Below the pieces are notes generated by a model that saw nothing but the letters and a program-made list of their open reading frames with translations, was not told the origin of the DNA and ran no database searches. The position numbers were made by a program, and so were the translations under genes. A DNA stretch of 64,000 bases from Perkinsus olseni (Eukaryota > Perkinsozoa > Perkinsida > Perkinsidae). Location of the stretch: positions 393,127 to 457,126 of the forward strand of contig JABANP010000003.1 of NCBI GenBank assembly GCA_013115135.1. The letters are read 5' to 3'. Positions 12,027 through 23,692 of this stretch are shown here, in pieces (positions within the stretch are counted from its first letter, which is position 1; the number at the start of each line of letters is the position of its first letter).

Positions 12027-13116
12027 TTGCATTTAAAAGTGTTGTCATATTTCAAAAAACGCAAGGGGAAAAGAGCTCCTAGTCCCTCAGAGCCATCGTC
12101 ACCCGGGCCTAGGAGTCTCCGAGATGAGTATACACTACCGGCGGCTCTACGGACGAGTGAAGGCCTCGTTCGGGGGGTTTGGCTGTCGTTCGAGGCTCTG
12201 CAGTGGCTTGCCCCCCTCCCTCAAGGCCCGGATGAGCTGAGGGACCTTCTCATAACGGCCTTCGACTTGGACAAAATTGCTACTCTCAGGGCTGGTGTAG
12301 AGCTAAACCCTCACATCGAGCGGATGGGCGAAGGGAAGCTACTGCCAAGTGGTGGCCGATGACTACGTCGCACTGCGAAGGATGTCATCGAGGGAGACCG
12401 AGGCGATGCAGCTGAGGTTCCCTGAGATGATGATGAAGGCTGATGAGCTTGGGGTGACCGGACGAGTGTATGGCTATGGATGGTGTCGGCAGCATATGGG
12501 TGGTCGGGACCGCAGCATGTGCCTTGTACAGGAAAAGCTGGTCCCTGTAGAGAGCATCATGCAGTTGGACGAGGAAGAACTGTTTGAAGTGGTATCAAAG
12601 CTTTCTCTGTTGACCTTTCATAATGATCTCAAGTTGGACAACATCATGAGGGACCCACACGACGGTTCTCTAAAGCTCATTGACTTCGACCTAGTCTCGC
12701 CGGACTGTATCGTCATACCCGTCACAGCGGCTCAGAATATTATCATCAATTGCCGAGAGGAGTTCCCTCATTTTCCTGAGTATGCTGTTGAATTCAGAGC
12801 TTACTACGACTACTTCACCTTCTCCCTCACACTATCAGGGGCTTCGAAGCTATACGGCCTAGTATTCGATCGGCTGATTGCTCTCGGCAAAAGCCTGAAG
12901 CCTTTCCTTGAAGGAGTAGTAGCAGCTTTGCCACGTGAAAGACTCAAGGACTTGCCTTTCGAAGCGCTCGTGAGGGAGAAGAGTATGAATGCTGTTACTG
13001 TGAACATCTTCGACCTCGCCGGTAATGCGGTTGCCCACGGGTTGGGTGAATTGCCCGAAGGAGCATTTCAGTTGGTTCGCTCGAATGGTGTATACGCCTT
13101 TCGGGAGGATGACTGA
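12027..13116 (+). CDS. Divergent protein-kinase-like protein
   Basis: Two exons, about 12027-12294 and 12350-13116, join through a 55-nt GT-AG intron. The second exon carries a kinase-like catalytic loop LLTFHNDLKLDNIMRD followed by LKLIDFDLVSPD, equivalent to HxDxKxxN and the DFG-type Asp. The loop Asp, Lys and Asn are retained, but DFG is DFD. An N-lobe with a clear glycine loop or VAxK lysine is not obvious. It may be an atypical or phosphotransferase-like kinase (the APH/choline kinase fold is an alternative), or a pseudokinase. There is no in-frame ATG in the first exon, so the true N terminus lies upstream or in another exon. The C-terminal 120 residues are helical and unrecognised. Confidence 0.55.
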
Positions 13117-13469
13117 ACGGTACCGTGTGTTTCCACTGTGATGATTTCTCACGAACTATTTGTCTCTGCGTTGTGAGTTTCGTGAAGATCCCTTCTGTAA
13201 CAACGAAACGCCCTTAAAGACAAAACCTCGGCTTCCATCAAGCTTCAATGACTTTTACGGATGGGGTTCACTCTTTATCAGACGGCGGCTGCTGCTGGGG
13301 CTGCAGCTGCTTTTGACAACATCTCACTATGATTGAGTAAACTTAAACTCCGAATTCCATACATCGTCAGCCTAGGGCCGCCACTTGACTACCAAATATG
13401 ACAAGTAAGACCACCTGGGTCATCATACATACGAGATCTTCTTCTTGACGATGATGATGATGCCACTGC
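13117..13469. other. Convergent intergenic region
   Basis: About 350 bases separate the ends of two converging genes. The region holds GCTGCTGCT-type triplets near 13280-13310 and otherwise AT-richer sequence. No gene was seen. Confidence 0.5.
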
Positions 13470-15184
13470 TCACCGCACGGGTCCTCCTCTACGAAGGCTC
13501 CTCCCGGCCTCCCCCTCCACGGCAGAATCGCCGTTGAGGTTCGCTTCCGTAGCTGCCGTCTCAGGCGCCCCACCATGCTCCTGAGGGGCTGCTTGTTGAT
13601 TCTGTTGTTGTTGATGATGATGTTCACGTCGTAGGATTTGATGAACGGCCATGACTTGCTGGGGTGTTATGACGCCCTGGGGCGACATAGGCACATTGAG
13701 TGGCTGTTGTTGTGCTTGTTGCTGTTGGACGTACTGATTGTTGGTAGCAGCGGAAGCAGCAGCGGGCTGTGGGGCAGATCTCTGCTGCTGTTGTTGTAGC
13801 TGTCTGGTAACCTCAGCAGCCGACACGCCCGGGCCACCACTAGGAGAGCGCTGTGGCTGCTGTTGCTGCTGCTGATAGCCCCCGTACATCGAAATGAGGT
13901 AAGGGGGTATGGGCCCTCCAGGGTTGGCAGTGGTAGTAGCTGGCATCACATGTGGCGATAGCATACCTTGGTTAGCTGCGAACATCTGTTGGGGTGAGTA
14001 CATCACTTGAGGGACAAAGCCCATACTTGCAGTATAGTTAAGATTCTGCTGCTGGCCCAGACCACCACCACCACCACCAGCAGTATTACCAGAGAGAGGA
14101 TGAGGGGGAGCCCCACCACCACCACCACCACCCATAGCGCCTCCCCCAGCGGCAGCAGCAGCATTACTGGTGTTCCAATAACCACCACCCTTTCCTTTTC
14201 CCTTGCCTTTACCACCACCGCCCATAGCGCCAGCTTGGATACGTTGATAATGGGCCTTCTGGCGCTTGATGACGGGGCTAACATCGAACGCCCCACTTAT
14301 AACATCATTGAGAAGGTCCACACAGGCACGAACCTACAACAGACCACTGCCGGAGAATGGCCAGCAATGCAGCCACCACGACTACTACCGCATCAGCATT
14401 CCCAACGACCTTGGCCGAACGAGGGCTCCCATCTTCCACAGCAACGGGCTGAAGTTGAACCCTGCAACCGCTACGGCGACGGATCTCATCCAGGACACAT
14501 CTGAGAACAATACAATAGGAAGGGAGTACGAGTCCTCATCGATGACCTTAAATAAACCCTAAGAATTGAGGATGCTAACGAGAAGGTACTCGAATGTTCG
14601 AGGCGTGGCCTACCCCTGAGGTCCAATGACAGTCCCAACCTTATCAGCGGGAACCTCGACTTCATCTTCAACGTCATCAGGGTATAAACACTCACATGGT
14701 TCACAAGACAGGACGACTCCCTTCAGATAAGAGACAGCGGCCTAATGCGGCAGAGTGGCGAACAAACGGCGCTGCGGCAAAGGGAAGTACTACTTCTACG
14801 GACTCGTCGGTGGACCCGCTGATCTTAAAAGTGCTAAAACCTTGCTCGGAAGTCGTTTGGTCAACCTGAGAGTAGACTGAACTCCTACCCCTCACAAAAC
14901 CACGGTGAACGCACTTGAACAAACGTGCTAAGCTCATCTTTCAGCCTCTTGATGGTCTCCCCTCCCCGACCAATCGCTTTGCCAACAGCCTTCTGAGGTA
15001 TCCTCATCTCTCTAGTAAATTCAACATTATTATGATGATTCGCCCAAGCACTCCTTGGAGCAGCAGCAGGAGGAGCATCATTATTGTTTCCTCCACCCAT
15101 GGCCGAAGCTGCCGCCGCCGCAGCAGCCATCATCATCATCTGTTGCTGCTGGGCTGACTGATGGTACGATGAGGATGATGACAT
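13470..15184 (-). CDS. KH-domain RNA-binding protein with Gln/Gly-rich tail (first of pair)
   Basis: It starts MSSSSSYHQSAQQQQMMMM at 15184. Minus-strand exons are about 15184-14915, 14865-14800, about 14718-14614, about 14570-14394 (partial) and 14343-13470. KH1 has IPQKAVGKAIGRGGETIKRL (GxxG = GRGG), finishing FKISGSTDES in exon 2. KH2 has VEVPADKVGTVIGPQG joined to CVLDEIRRRSGCRV and VVGNADAVRACVDLLNDV, with canonical in-phase junctions. After KH2 comes a roughly 260-residue low-complexity tail: GKGKGKGKGGG, glycine runs, then many poly-Gln tracts and prolines. KH domains bind single-stranded RNA; such tails favour granule formation. It is probably an mRNA regulator. The two KH domains resemble those of the next upstream gene, suggesting tandem duplication. 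Confidence 0.78.
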
Positions 15185-15404
15185 GTTGTTGCTCTAAGTT
15201 GGCCACCGGATGCTTCCAATTGGCGAGGAAGAGTTAAGAAATTCCAAGCCACTAAAAGACCAAGGCTGTCCCCTCTCGTGCGACTCTCCCCTCCGGAACG
15301 CAACTTGCCGGAGCTAGAAGGAAAATAAGATGTAGCAAGAGCAACAGCGATCTGCTCGCCGCCGCCACTCTACGCTAAGAGACGTCTACAACAATGACTG
15401 TCGT

Positions 15405-17382
15405 TTAGTAACCATAGCCCCCCTTGCCTCCTTTGGCGCCCCACTGGCCACCGGAGGAAGGCTGATCACCACTGCTGCCCCATGGCCTACTACTGTACGA
15501 TGAAGGGCCACCTTGAGGAGGGGAAGAATCATCCGGACTGGAGTCCCAACCACCGGACCAGCTGCCGCCTTTACCCTTGCCGCCGCCCTTACCCCAACTA
15601 CTCTCATAAGGTTCACTACCGGCGGAAGTGGGCCCTCCCTTACCGCCGCCATAGGAGCCCCCCTTGCCGTAAGCATAGCCGGGAGTACTACTGCCTTTAC
15701 CGCCACCATAACTGCCTTTACCGTAATAATCACCACCTCCACTGGAAGCTTTCTCGTATCTGCTCGCACCACTTCCGTAGGAGTCCGAAGGTCCTACGCC
15801 TCCTCTGCTGTAAGAATCATAACCTTTACCACCGTAACGGGAGGCACTATAGGAATCGTAGCGGCCGCCGCCCTTGCCACCATAGGGTGCAGGGCTGGAA
15901 GAATACCCCTTGCCACCACCATAGTAGTCTGAGGAGTCATCACCTCCCTTACCGAAGCCTCCTTTACCGCCAAGGGGATAGAAGTCACTCCCCTTACCAC
16001 CTTGATAGGAGTCACCACCACCCTTGCCCTTGCCTTTACCCTTCCCCCAGCCTCCCTTGCCACCAGACCAGCCACCGCCCTTACCGCCAGACCAATCACC
16101 ATTACCACTACTGTACCGACTGTTATCATTACCCCAATCACTACCCCATCCCCCTTTACTTCCTCCACCACGCCATTCGTAGCCACCCTTTCCACCCTTG
16201 CCGTGGTAGCCGCTACCCTTGCCGCCTGATGGGTCGTACTCATCCAGCTGATGCTCCCGCTTGAAATCGTCGATAATGGGAGAGATATCGAGTTCTCCAC
16301 TGACGATCTCGCGTACTATACGTGCCTACAAAATGGTAGTCCGTGGGTTCGAACCAGATACCTTCGGCATGGCCGCAAGGATTTACCCCTTCCTCGCAGT
16401 TTTCCTCTGGTCCCACCAACACGACTGTTCTCTCCTCGCCGGGACCGCCGTTCTCTGTAGGTACCACCTCAATACGAGTATGTGATCGTCGCTTTATCTC
16501 GTCAATCACGCATCCTCTGTAGCCGATGACCTGACCGTGCGAGCATCCCGTGGACGCCGAGGGAAGAACAGGGGAGCTGACCTTTAGCCGCAATATCGTT
16601 CGATATGACAACTTCTTTCTTCGAGTCGCCTGGGCCTACCACGGGCTTACGACAAGTAAAGATGATCTCTTCAATGGCCGCTTCGCATGCCTAAGGGGTG
16701 ATGAGGTGACGAGGAGGGGGAGGAGTGGTATGGCTACATTGAGGACTTCTTGGGTATCACCAACGAGGTGTGAAGGCTTCTGTTGCCTTCGCTATCACGT
16801 TCGCCGTGATCGGACTAACAAGAGAAGGATAATCACTATTCGCATGTTATTATGGGTAATGGACGGGGGCCGAGGCTGTCGCTGTAGTAGTAGCAGAATG
16901 GTTGTAAGATGGTTATCACCTTGACTTCACAGTGAGTTTGACGTTGTATCCGTTTTATGGTATCACCCTGTTTTCCTATCACCTTACCAGCGGCCCAGTA
17001 AGGCAGAGGGACGTCTTTATGGAATCTGAGGGAGGTAGTAGTAGTATCGTCATCAACGCGATCAGATCTAGTAATAGCTTTTGCGTGAACCAGTGGACGA
17101 GGATTCTCTACTAGAGTTTCACAAGGCAGTAGGTAAGAGAAGTTAATAAGACCGATTCCCTTCATCGTACTTGCCATCATCTTCATCATCTCCTGTAGGT
17201 GTGTTTGAGTTGGAAGGGGGAGCAGCGTCCCAGTTGCTTATTTTAGCGGGACGTGAGGATTCATCGCCTTGGCCATCCTTACTGTCCCAGTAGGTGGCAT
17301 CATCAGCGGCGGGCCGTTTCTCCCCTCTAGGATAAGACCCCTCTGGTGGAGGCTGTGACTGCTGCTGCTGTTGTGACTCCAT
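15405..17382 (-). CDS. KH-domain RNA-binding protein with KGG/Tyr-rich tail (second of pair)
   Basis: Starts MESQQQQQSQPPPEG at 17382 and ends with a long tail stopping at 15405. Exon 1 (17382 to about 17177) is acidic. A second exon (about 17112-16928) holds KH1: VPLPYWAAGKVIGKQGDTIK (GxxG = GKQG). A third (about 16702-16577) gives AAIEEIIFTCRKP and VVISNDIAAK. KH2 continues at 16536 with GQVIGYRGCVIDEIKRRSHT. From about 16260 to 15405 the tail is made of repeated YGGKG, KGGG and SYG units with almost no other complexity, like FUS or hnRNP condensate domains. The plus-strand ORF over this tail (Tyr/His-rich) is a shadow. The KH2 intron lacks usable GT-AG ends and is flanked by a 6-bp direct repeat. 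Confidence 0.75.
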
Positions 17383-17473
17383 AGTAGGGGCAGAGAATAG
17401 CCAGCTACCAACGACTTTTACTACAACCAATTTTCGAGCTACTGTCGGGCAGCTCACGGGTTCCGTTGAGGAA

Positions 17474-20024
17474 ATGCAAGTGAGCAAGAGGAGCGCATCT
17501 TGTTCGAGCTTCCGCAGTTCGTCACCTCTGACGTTGCTAGTGCATGGGCACCCTCGACTTTCCTCCATTATCACAGCCGCTCCTCGGTCGGAGGAGTACT
17601 ACATACACCGTACTGCCCCAACAGCCCCCCGGCCGGCGATGGCAAAGCTGGTCGCCACCCTCTCAAAAAAGGGGCCATCTTGGCTGCCGTCGTCCTCACT
17701 GTACTCGGCCTCTGCTACACCTACTATGCCCTCACTCGCAACGGTAACCATCCCTGAGCGTCTATTCTCTTCGCTTACCATCATGCGACCTCACGCTTTC
17801 TCTAGCCTCCTATGATAGTGGTGCTGATAGCACTGGTACTGTAATTGTGACAGCATCCCCTAGTGATAGCATTGGCAGTACTCCTGTTTAGCACGCTGTT
17901 CATTTTTTCCCTTCAGGTGGATCTCAAACGCTAAGGCTGGACTCTGCCGCCGAGTTTGCTGCTCAATAATGACTTCTCCTCTGTTGAATTCGAGCACCGG
18001 GAGTTCCCCTTGACGGGAGGTCGGACGTCTCATCTTCTACTACGACAGCCCAACCTCTGTGATGCTGGTGTGAAGCAGTACTCTGGCTATTTCACCATCG
18101 ATGACAAGTTGGACAAGAAGTACTTCTTTTGGTTCTTCGAGAAGCGCAATCAGCAACCTGACGAGGCCGCTCCGACGACCATGTGGCTCACCGGTGGCCC
18201 GGGCTCCAGCTCGATGATCGCGGTAGGCTCCTCGTCCCGAGTAATACGATAACGTCTCTCACAGTTGCTGGCGGAGAATGGACCGTGCCGAGTGAATGCG
18301 GATGGTTCTGATACCGTTTACAACGAGTTCAGCTGGACGCAGAAGACGAACATGCTTTGGGTCGACCAACCCCCTGGTGCTGCTCTCGGATCTCGTTAAT
18401 TTGGCGAAGTCGCTTCGTTCTCAGGGACGGGTTTCTCGACTGGACAATTGGACACTTCTGAGGTTGAGATCGCCGACGACATGTATCACTTCCTGCAAGC
18501 TTTCTTCCACCGATTCCCGCAGTATAACAAGAAGTTCCACGTCACGGGAGAGTCCTACGGCGGCCATTACGTCCCCGTTGTGACTGCTAAGATCATAACC
18601 GAGAATAAGAAGCTCCTGAGTGAGTAGACACTAGCGCCTCTCCGGTCGTACTCACGTCCGTAGACGCACCGTCCTCCCTGCTGGGGAGCTACGGCCGTCC
18701 AGTGTATATTGACGTAAAGGGTATGGCCGTCGGCAACGGTTTAACAGTACCAGCTGAACAAGTTAAATGGTACTCCAAAATGGTGAGTTTGCTTCATTCA
18801 GCGGGTCGTGAGGTACATTGGTCGTTGTGATAGGCCTACAACTCCGGGTCGGCTCCGTCCATTGTGAACCACACCACCTACGAGGAACTAGAGGCCGCGG
18901 CCAGCGAGACCGTTGAGCTCATCGAGAAGTGCTACAAGCATCCTCATGTCACCAACGCGGTAATAACTGGTGGAATGGCATGGCCGTAGGCGACGGTATT
19001 TTTGGGTAGAATTTACCAATGCCCACAGCGTGCATGGAGATGAACTACGTATTCAATGTGAAGCTTCTCGGCAAAGCCCTTGCGTCGGGAGCTAACGAGT
19101 GAGATAGTGGCGAGGCCGAGAGGGTCGGAAGGCTCTTGCCGTGTTGTCGTAGGTATGACATGCGGCTCAGCCACCCGTACAACTTGTCTAACTTGGATCG
19201 GTTTTTGAATCGGCCCGACGTTCGTGCTGAACTCGGTGCCGTTATCAAGCCGTGGAGTGAAAACAACAATAAGGTGAGGGTGGGAGTACCAAGTAGAGCA
19301 AAGCGACTGTTCAGGTGTGGTCGGCATTGGCGCCGCGAGATTTCCTGGCCGACTACACATCGGCCGTTCAAACTGTGCTCGCATCGGGCGCGAAAGTTCT
19401 GATTTATGCGGGTGACCAGGATTTCATCTGCAATTGGCTGGGCAACAAGGCATGGACTGACAAGATCAAATGGGAATTCAGCCAAGAGTTTGCACAACAA
19501 CCGATAATCGAGATGAATGCTGAGAAGGTCGTCTCGAGGAAGGCTGCCGAAACTGACGGTAGTAATGGTAGTAGTGGTTGTAGGAGTAGTAGTTGTGGTG
19601 GCAGTGTGTGGAGGCGCGTTCGGAAGGATGTTATGAATAGAACACTACGGCATAGACTTTCCGTTTTTCGGGAGCGCACGTAACTGATTGATTGAAGTAG
19701 TGGTACTGGAAGGACTGTTCGGTCTCAGGCAACAGCCGGGATGAGAAGGTTGTCAAGGTGCCTGTTGGACTGTATAAAGGTTTTAAGAACTTTGCATTCC
19801 TTCGCGTTTTCGGAGCTGGTCACATGGCGCCCATGGACAAGCCCCTCGAGACCCTTCATATGTACGACACTTTCATCAACGGCGAATTATTTAAATCGTT
19901 CGGAAGAATAGATTTTCGTAGCGGTTTCGGTGTCCGTGCTGGAGTACCGAAAAGCGAAGACTGGATATTTTATTTGTTGAATATATATCGGAGGGAACTT
20001 CCTCCGCGGTTCTGTGAGCAGTAG
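17474..20024 (+). CDS. Serine carboxypeptidase (S10 family) with N-terminal membrane anchor
   Basis: An acid-acting C-terminal exopeptidase of the secretory/vacuolar route. The N-terminal exon (about 17600-17748) carries [19 protein letters not shown], a signal-anchor helix; the true start codon is unresolved. Next come exons of about 17937-18221 ([32 protein letters not shown]), 18267-18375 ([15 protein letters not shown]), 18424-18618 (GTGFSTG, catalytic Ser in [10 protein letters not shown]), about 18664-18782 (GMAVGNGL) and 18835-18960. Then about 19013-19099, 19153-19272 ([11 protein letters not shown]), 19315-19558 (catalytic Asp in [14 protein letters not shown]) and 19731-20024 (catalytic His in [13 protein letters not shown]). 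The Ser-Asp-His triad is complete. The large last intron starts GTAGTAATGG. Confidence 0.82.
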
Positions 20025-20553
20025 CTGCCACAATAAAAGCCTGTTCTGTCTCTTGGTTATACCGTTATCAATTCTGTTGCTTGTCTGAAGCTACCTCATG
20101 ATGCAGCTGCTAGTTACATGGTACCAGTGTAGCGTTGTTAATAGGACTATCATCCAAGGGCTGGCCGCTCGCGAGGCTAGGTTGGGAAGTGGTACATGTC
20201 TCAGTGATTACATGAGAATTGGGCCGATAATGATTTTGCAGTGTTCTCATACCGCCCGATGACAATGGTTATTCGCGTTGCGAGCGGTTATTATAAACCC
20301 CCACACTGATCCTTTCGCTACGCAAGCCGATAGCGATACCACCGGAAGCCATCAATAATAACCCGCAAATTTACAAGCACGACAAGTAGTCAACAGTACT
20401 GTCGAAGTTTTGTCGTCCAGTCGTCGTCGAGGGTCGTCGATGACTATGATGATGAACCAAGAATACCAACGCCAGTGATACTGGCCGCAGCAGCATCATG
20501 AGCTCGTTATTCCGTAAACTGGATGATGATCATGACGATGCTTGGCACTGCAT
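20025..20553. other. Convergent intergenic region
   Basis: About 530 bases between the carboxypeptidase stop and the eRF1 stop on the opposite strand. I see an AT-rich 3' flank, the palindromic-looking GTCGTCGTCGAGGG cluster near 20420, and ATGATGATG triplets. No supported gene or RNA was found. Confidence 0.5.
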
Positions 20554-22528
20554 TTACATGAAGTCATCATCGGAGTCACCATCCCACTCCTCGAGTGCTT
20601 CCAGTTGAACAGCGTAACTGATGAGAATTACCATCACACTAGCGGCCGCCGTGGGTCTACTACCGCAAGAGGCCGCCGATACCACCGAAGCCACGGACGA
20701 ACTGGGCACCCTCCTCACTCTTGTCCGTTACGAAATCCAACTTGGCCTGAGGGAAAGCGCCCATGGTTAAGGGAAGGAAAGATGCTATGGCTCGACTCCG
20801 AAGTTCTTGTAGTTGTTGACGAGCCACTCAGTGATGGGCATCTTTTCCACCACGGTGAGCTCTACACCAGTATCGGGGTCTCGGAAGTAGCTCTCCTGCA
20901 CCTCCCTAAACGATAACAATAAGGCTGTGCTGCTGGTGGTGGTGGTCATGATGATTATGCTACTGTTCGGGTGTGAGGTATAGGACATCCTCAGTGTCCG
21001 TATGAGGGTTTCGGATATGATAACGATTAATGGCGAGATTCTCAAACACGATGAGGGTCTCGACGGCACCCATATCCAAGCACTGAGCAAAGAGGACGGT
21101 GACACTGTGGTCAAGGCGATCGTTCAGAGTGCCCACCTTTAAGTGTATCGTCAATACCAAAGCAGACCTTGCCGGTATCCTGGGCAACTTCCTCGAAGTA
21201 CCTGAGTCGTTCGCTGATCGCGTCTGCTGGACGCCCAAGCGAGTATTACTTAGTGATAAGTTTCTTCTCCTGGATGAATTTAACGTTCTTCAAGGTGTCG
21301 GAGGCGAGCTCAATGGCCTGGTTGAAGCCATTCTCTCCGCCATAACTGCCAAGAGATTCTCAACTCACGAGACGGTTGTTGGACTGCCTCACCTGACGTC
21401 CACAACCTTGATGAGGATAGCCGCCAAACGGGGATCGAAGAACTGCGAGTTGGCCAAATCGTTCTTGAATTCAGCAGATCCTGCCAGGACCTGATGGCAC
21501 GGATGGTTGTGGTAAAGAGAAAGGCGCCAATGGTACGTACCAGTCCAGCGATGTTAGGTCTATCGTTGGTGATAAAATGCTGGGTTAACAGCTCGGCAAC
21601 CTAATGGGAGGAGGAGAGGTGGACTGGGGCCGCTGGTGGAGAGTGCCTACCTTGGTGAGATAGTTATGTCGCTTTTCAAGCCTCAATCGTGCGAAACGCA
21701 TGGACGACTGGCCACCTCTGCCGTGCTTCTTGGGAAGATCCACCGAGAACTTGTAGAGTACCTCTCGGTTCGACCCCTGAAGAGAGCGACAGCCGCTAGT
21801 CCTCGGGCAAGGGAACAGCATGACCCGTCATTATTACTTGTACAGTACCGAAGAGACTTCCATTACCATCCATGACCAGGAATCCAAACTTATCGTCCGA
21901 CTCCAACAGCTGGTTCAGATCTTCCGTGTGAAATTTGTTGTCACACAAATACCTGAACCCACCCCATGCGACGGCGATGGCGGTGATGATTTGCTCACAA
22001 TTTGGTATTGATTGGCTTGAAGGGCTCGAAATCGATAGTTACCTGCTTCTCCTTACCATCATCAGTAAGGACAGTACCACAGTAGAGTACCAAACCATTA
22101 GGAGGGGTTCTATTGTACCTAGGACGAGGGCAGCAGGCGAAGTGCACTACGACGAGTGAGCGGTAGAGCTTACAATTTGAGGCGCTGCTGGGTGGACGTA
22201 ATAGCCGAAAGAACAGACAATCTGTTTACACGTGATTTGATATTGGACGCCGTACCGTACCTATCAGTGGGAGCATAATGGTAGAGTACTGGGAAAGTGA
22301 TGGTAGTAATACTCTTCCGCAAGCATCTTCTGCATCTGGGCAACCTGCGTCTTGGGAGGGATGATCAGTGAGATCATCGAGGTACCTGACGGAGTGTGTG
22401 CTCCCTTCCATGCTGACCACTCGTCGCGGAGAACTACCATTCCCTCGAGCCGCCTCCAAACTTTTGATCAACCTCCGGATCTTCCATTGCTCAATCGCGG
22501 CTTCATTGGAATCCTCGACAGAACTCAT
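20554..22528 (-). CDS. eRF1: Eukaryotic peptide chain release factor subunit 1 (eRF1)
   Basis: Recognises all stop codons and triggers peptide release on the ribosome. Minus-strand exons run from 22528 ([20 protein letters not shown]) to 20554 ([10 protein letters not shown]). Domains in order: N domain with [19 protein letters not shown] ([13 protein letters not shown]) and YLCDNKF (the YxCxxxF motif); M domain with [17 protein letters not shown] (catalytic GGQ); C domain with [52 protein letters not shown] and [13 protein letters not shown]. At least eleven introns are canonical and in phase. One, at about 21084-21137, cannot be spliced in frame with GT-AG ends. Intact decoding motifs argue for normal use of UAA, UAG and UGA. 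Confidence 0.92.
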
Positions 22529-23692
22529 TATACGTGTAAGAAGAAGAAGGAGGAAAACAGAATAACTGCCGAGTCCATTTTTGTCTTTTCTTCGACGGCG
22601 AAACACCACAGCCATCGCCAGTTCGACCGATTTTTTAAAATGGTTCTGTGAGGGCGTCCGTCCATCCGTTGATACAGCAGCTTCGTGAATAGCCCTTCAA
22701 TTGTCAACGTTTCCTCCCAATAGCAGTCCGACCTTGCTTCACTACTCAACGTCTGGTTGTTTGCACACAAATCGATCGCAATGGCGTAGCAGAAATGACG
22801 AAGGTGACGATGCACTCGCGTCACACATGTACGCACATGCTGAGTGATTGGGGTATGAGGCCTCTCGGCCTGGCCGGAGCATGCGAGAGGAGCGATCGTA
22901 TGTTAGCAACGAATTGGGAAATAGTGGATTTTGTTAGTTCAGAACGGCGCAAAACATATTATACCTGCGGTCCGGACGTGCTCGAGTGTCAGGCTGACAC
23001 TGTCAGCTATTACCTACGCGGGCGCTAACTCTTAGGGAGCACGCACCGGAAAGGCTTTAGCTCTCAGTCTTCCGCGCCGTCGAGCGTGGCATTCTCCTCT
23101 GACGCGGTGGCGATAGAAGTAGATCGAAAAATCACTTTCACGATATCACGTGTAGGCAAGTGGCTCGCAGACAATGGCTCGTTAGGTAGGGATCAAGTTG
23201 GTATCATCTGCTTCCTAGGACGTTGATGAGCTGGTGATTCTCGGCGCCATTTGAGATGAGCGACTACGTCGAGATACGCACATTTAGAAAACTGGTGGGA
23301 AATTGTGTCTCGGGAAGTTGGGAGTTTTGTGACGGCTGTCGGATACCCCAACTACAATGTTGAGGACTTATTCTAACAGCTCGGACGTCCTGCGGGGACT
23401 CGCAGGGATCGCCATTCTCCATTCTTCCGTATGGGAGTATGGCCCGGGTTTTCGGACAATTGAAGCGGCGATGGGGTGAGCCCAAGGCAGCCCCTGAGGC
23501 AGCGAACCCTAACCTCCTTCGGTTGCCAAGATCCGTAGTTCTCACCGGAGTAGCGGTACCCGCAGTAGTCTACCCTATATGACTGTCCGTGGATAGGGTA
23601 CGGGGCCACTCTTCCTTATCTGCCTAGGAACGCAGCTCGTAGTGTTATGTCGAACCACGCTTCAGCCTTGTAGTTGTTGTTGTTATTCGTAT
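22529..23692. other. Divergent intergenic region
   Basis: About 1.16 kb between the diverging eRF1 and first CD36-like genes, expected to hold both promoters. Open stretches at 22795-23028 (+) and 23264-23609 (-) show no domain and no convincing start context. A GAAGAAGAAGGAGG purine run lies at about 22540, directly upstream of eRF1. Confidence 0.45.

Noticed and set aside
13690..13890. Trinucleotide repeats as a microsatellite locus
   Set aside because: They encode the poly-Gln tail of the KH protein on the minus strand, with mixed codons rather than a pure repeat.
15482..16264. Long plus-strand ORF rich in Tyr, His and Pro
   Set aside because: It is the antisense shadow of the minus-strand KGG/Gly tail of the KH protein; its odd composition follows from GGN codons read backwards.
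18615..18665. Carboxypeptidase junction seemed to need a shifted splice site
   Set aside because: An earlier acceptor (CCGTAG at about 18663) gives a canonical in-frame 44-nt intron.
18960..19013. Carboxypeptidase junction with GCG repeat at both ends
   Set aside because: An alternative canonical acceptor a few codons downstream keeps frame, so evidence for non-canonical splicing is weak.
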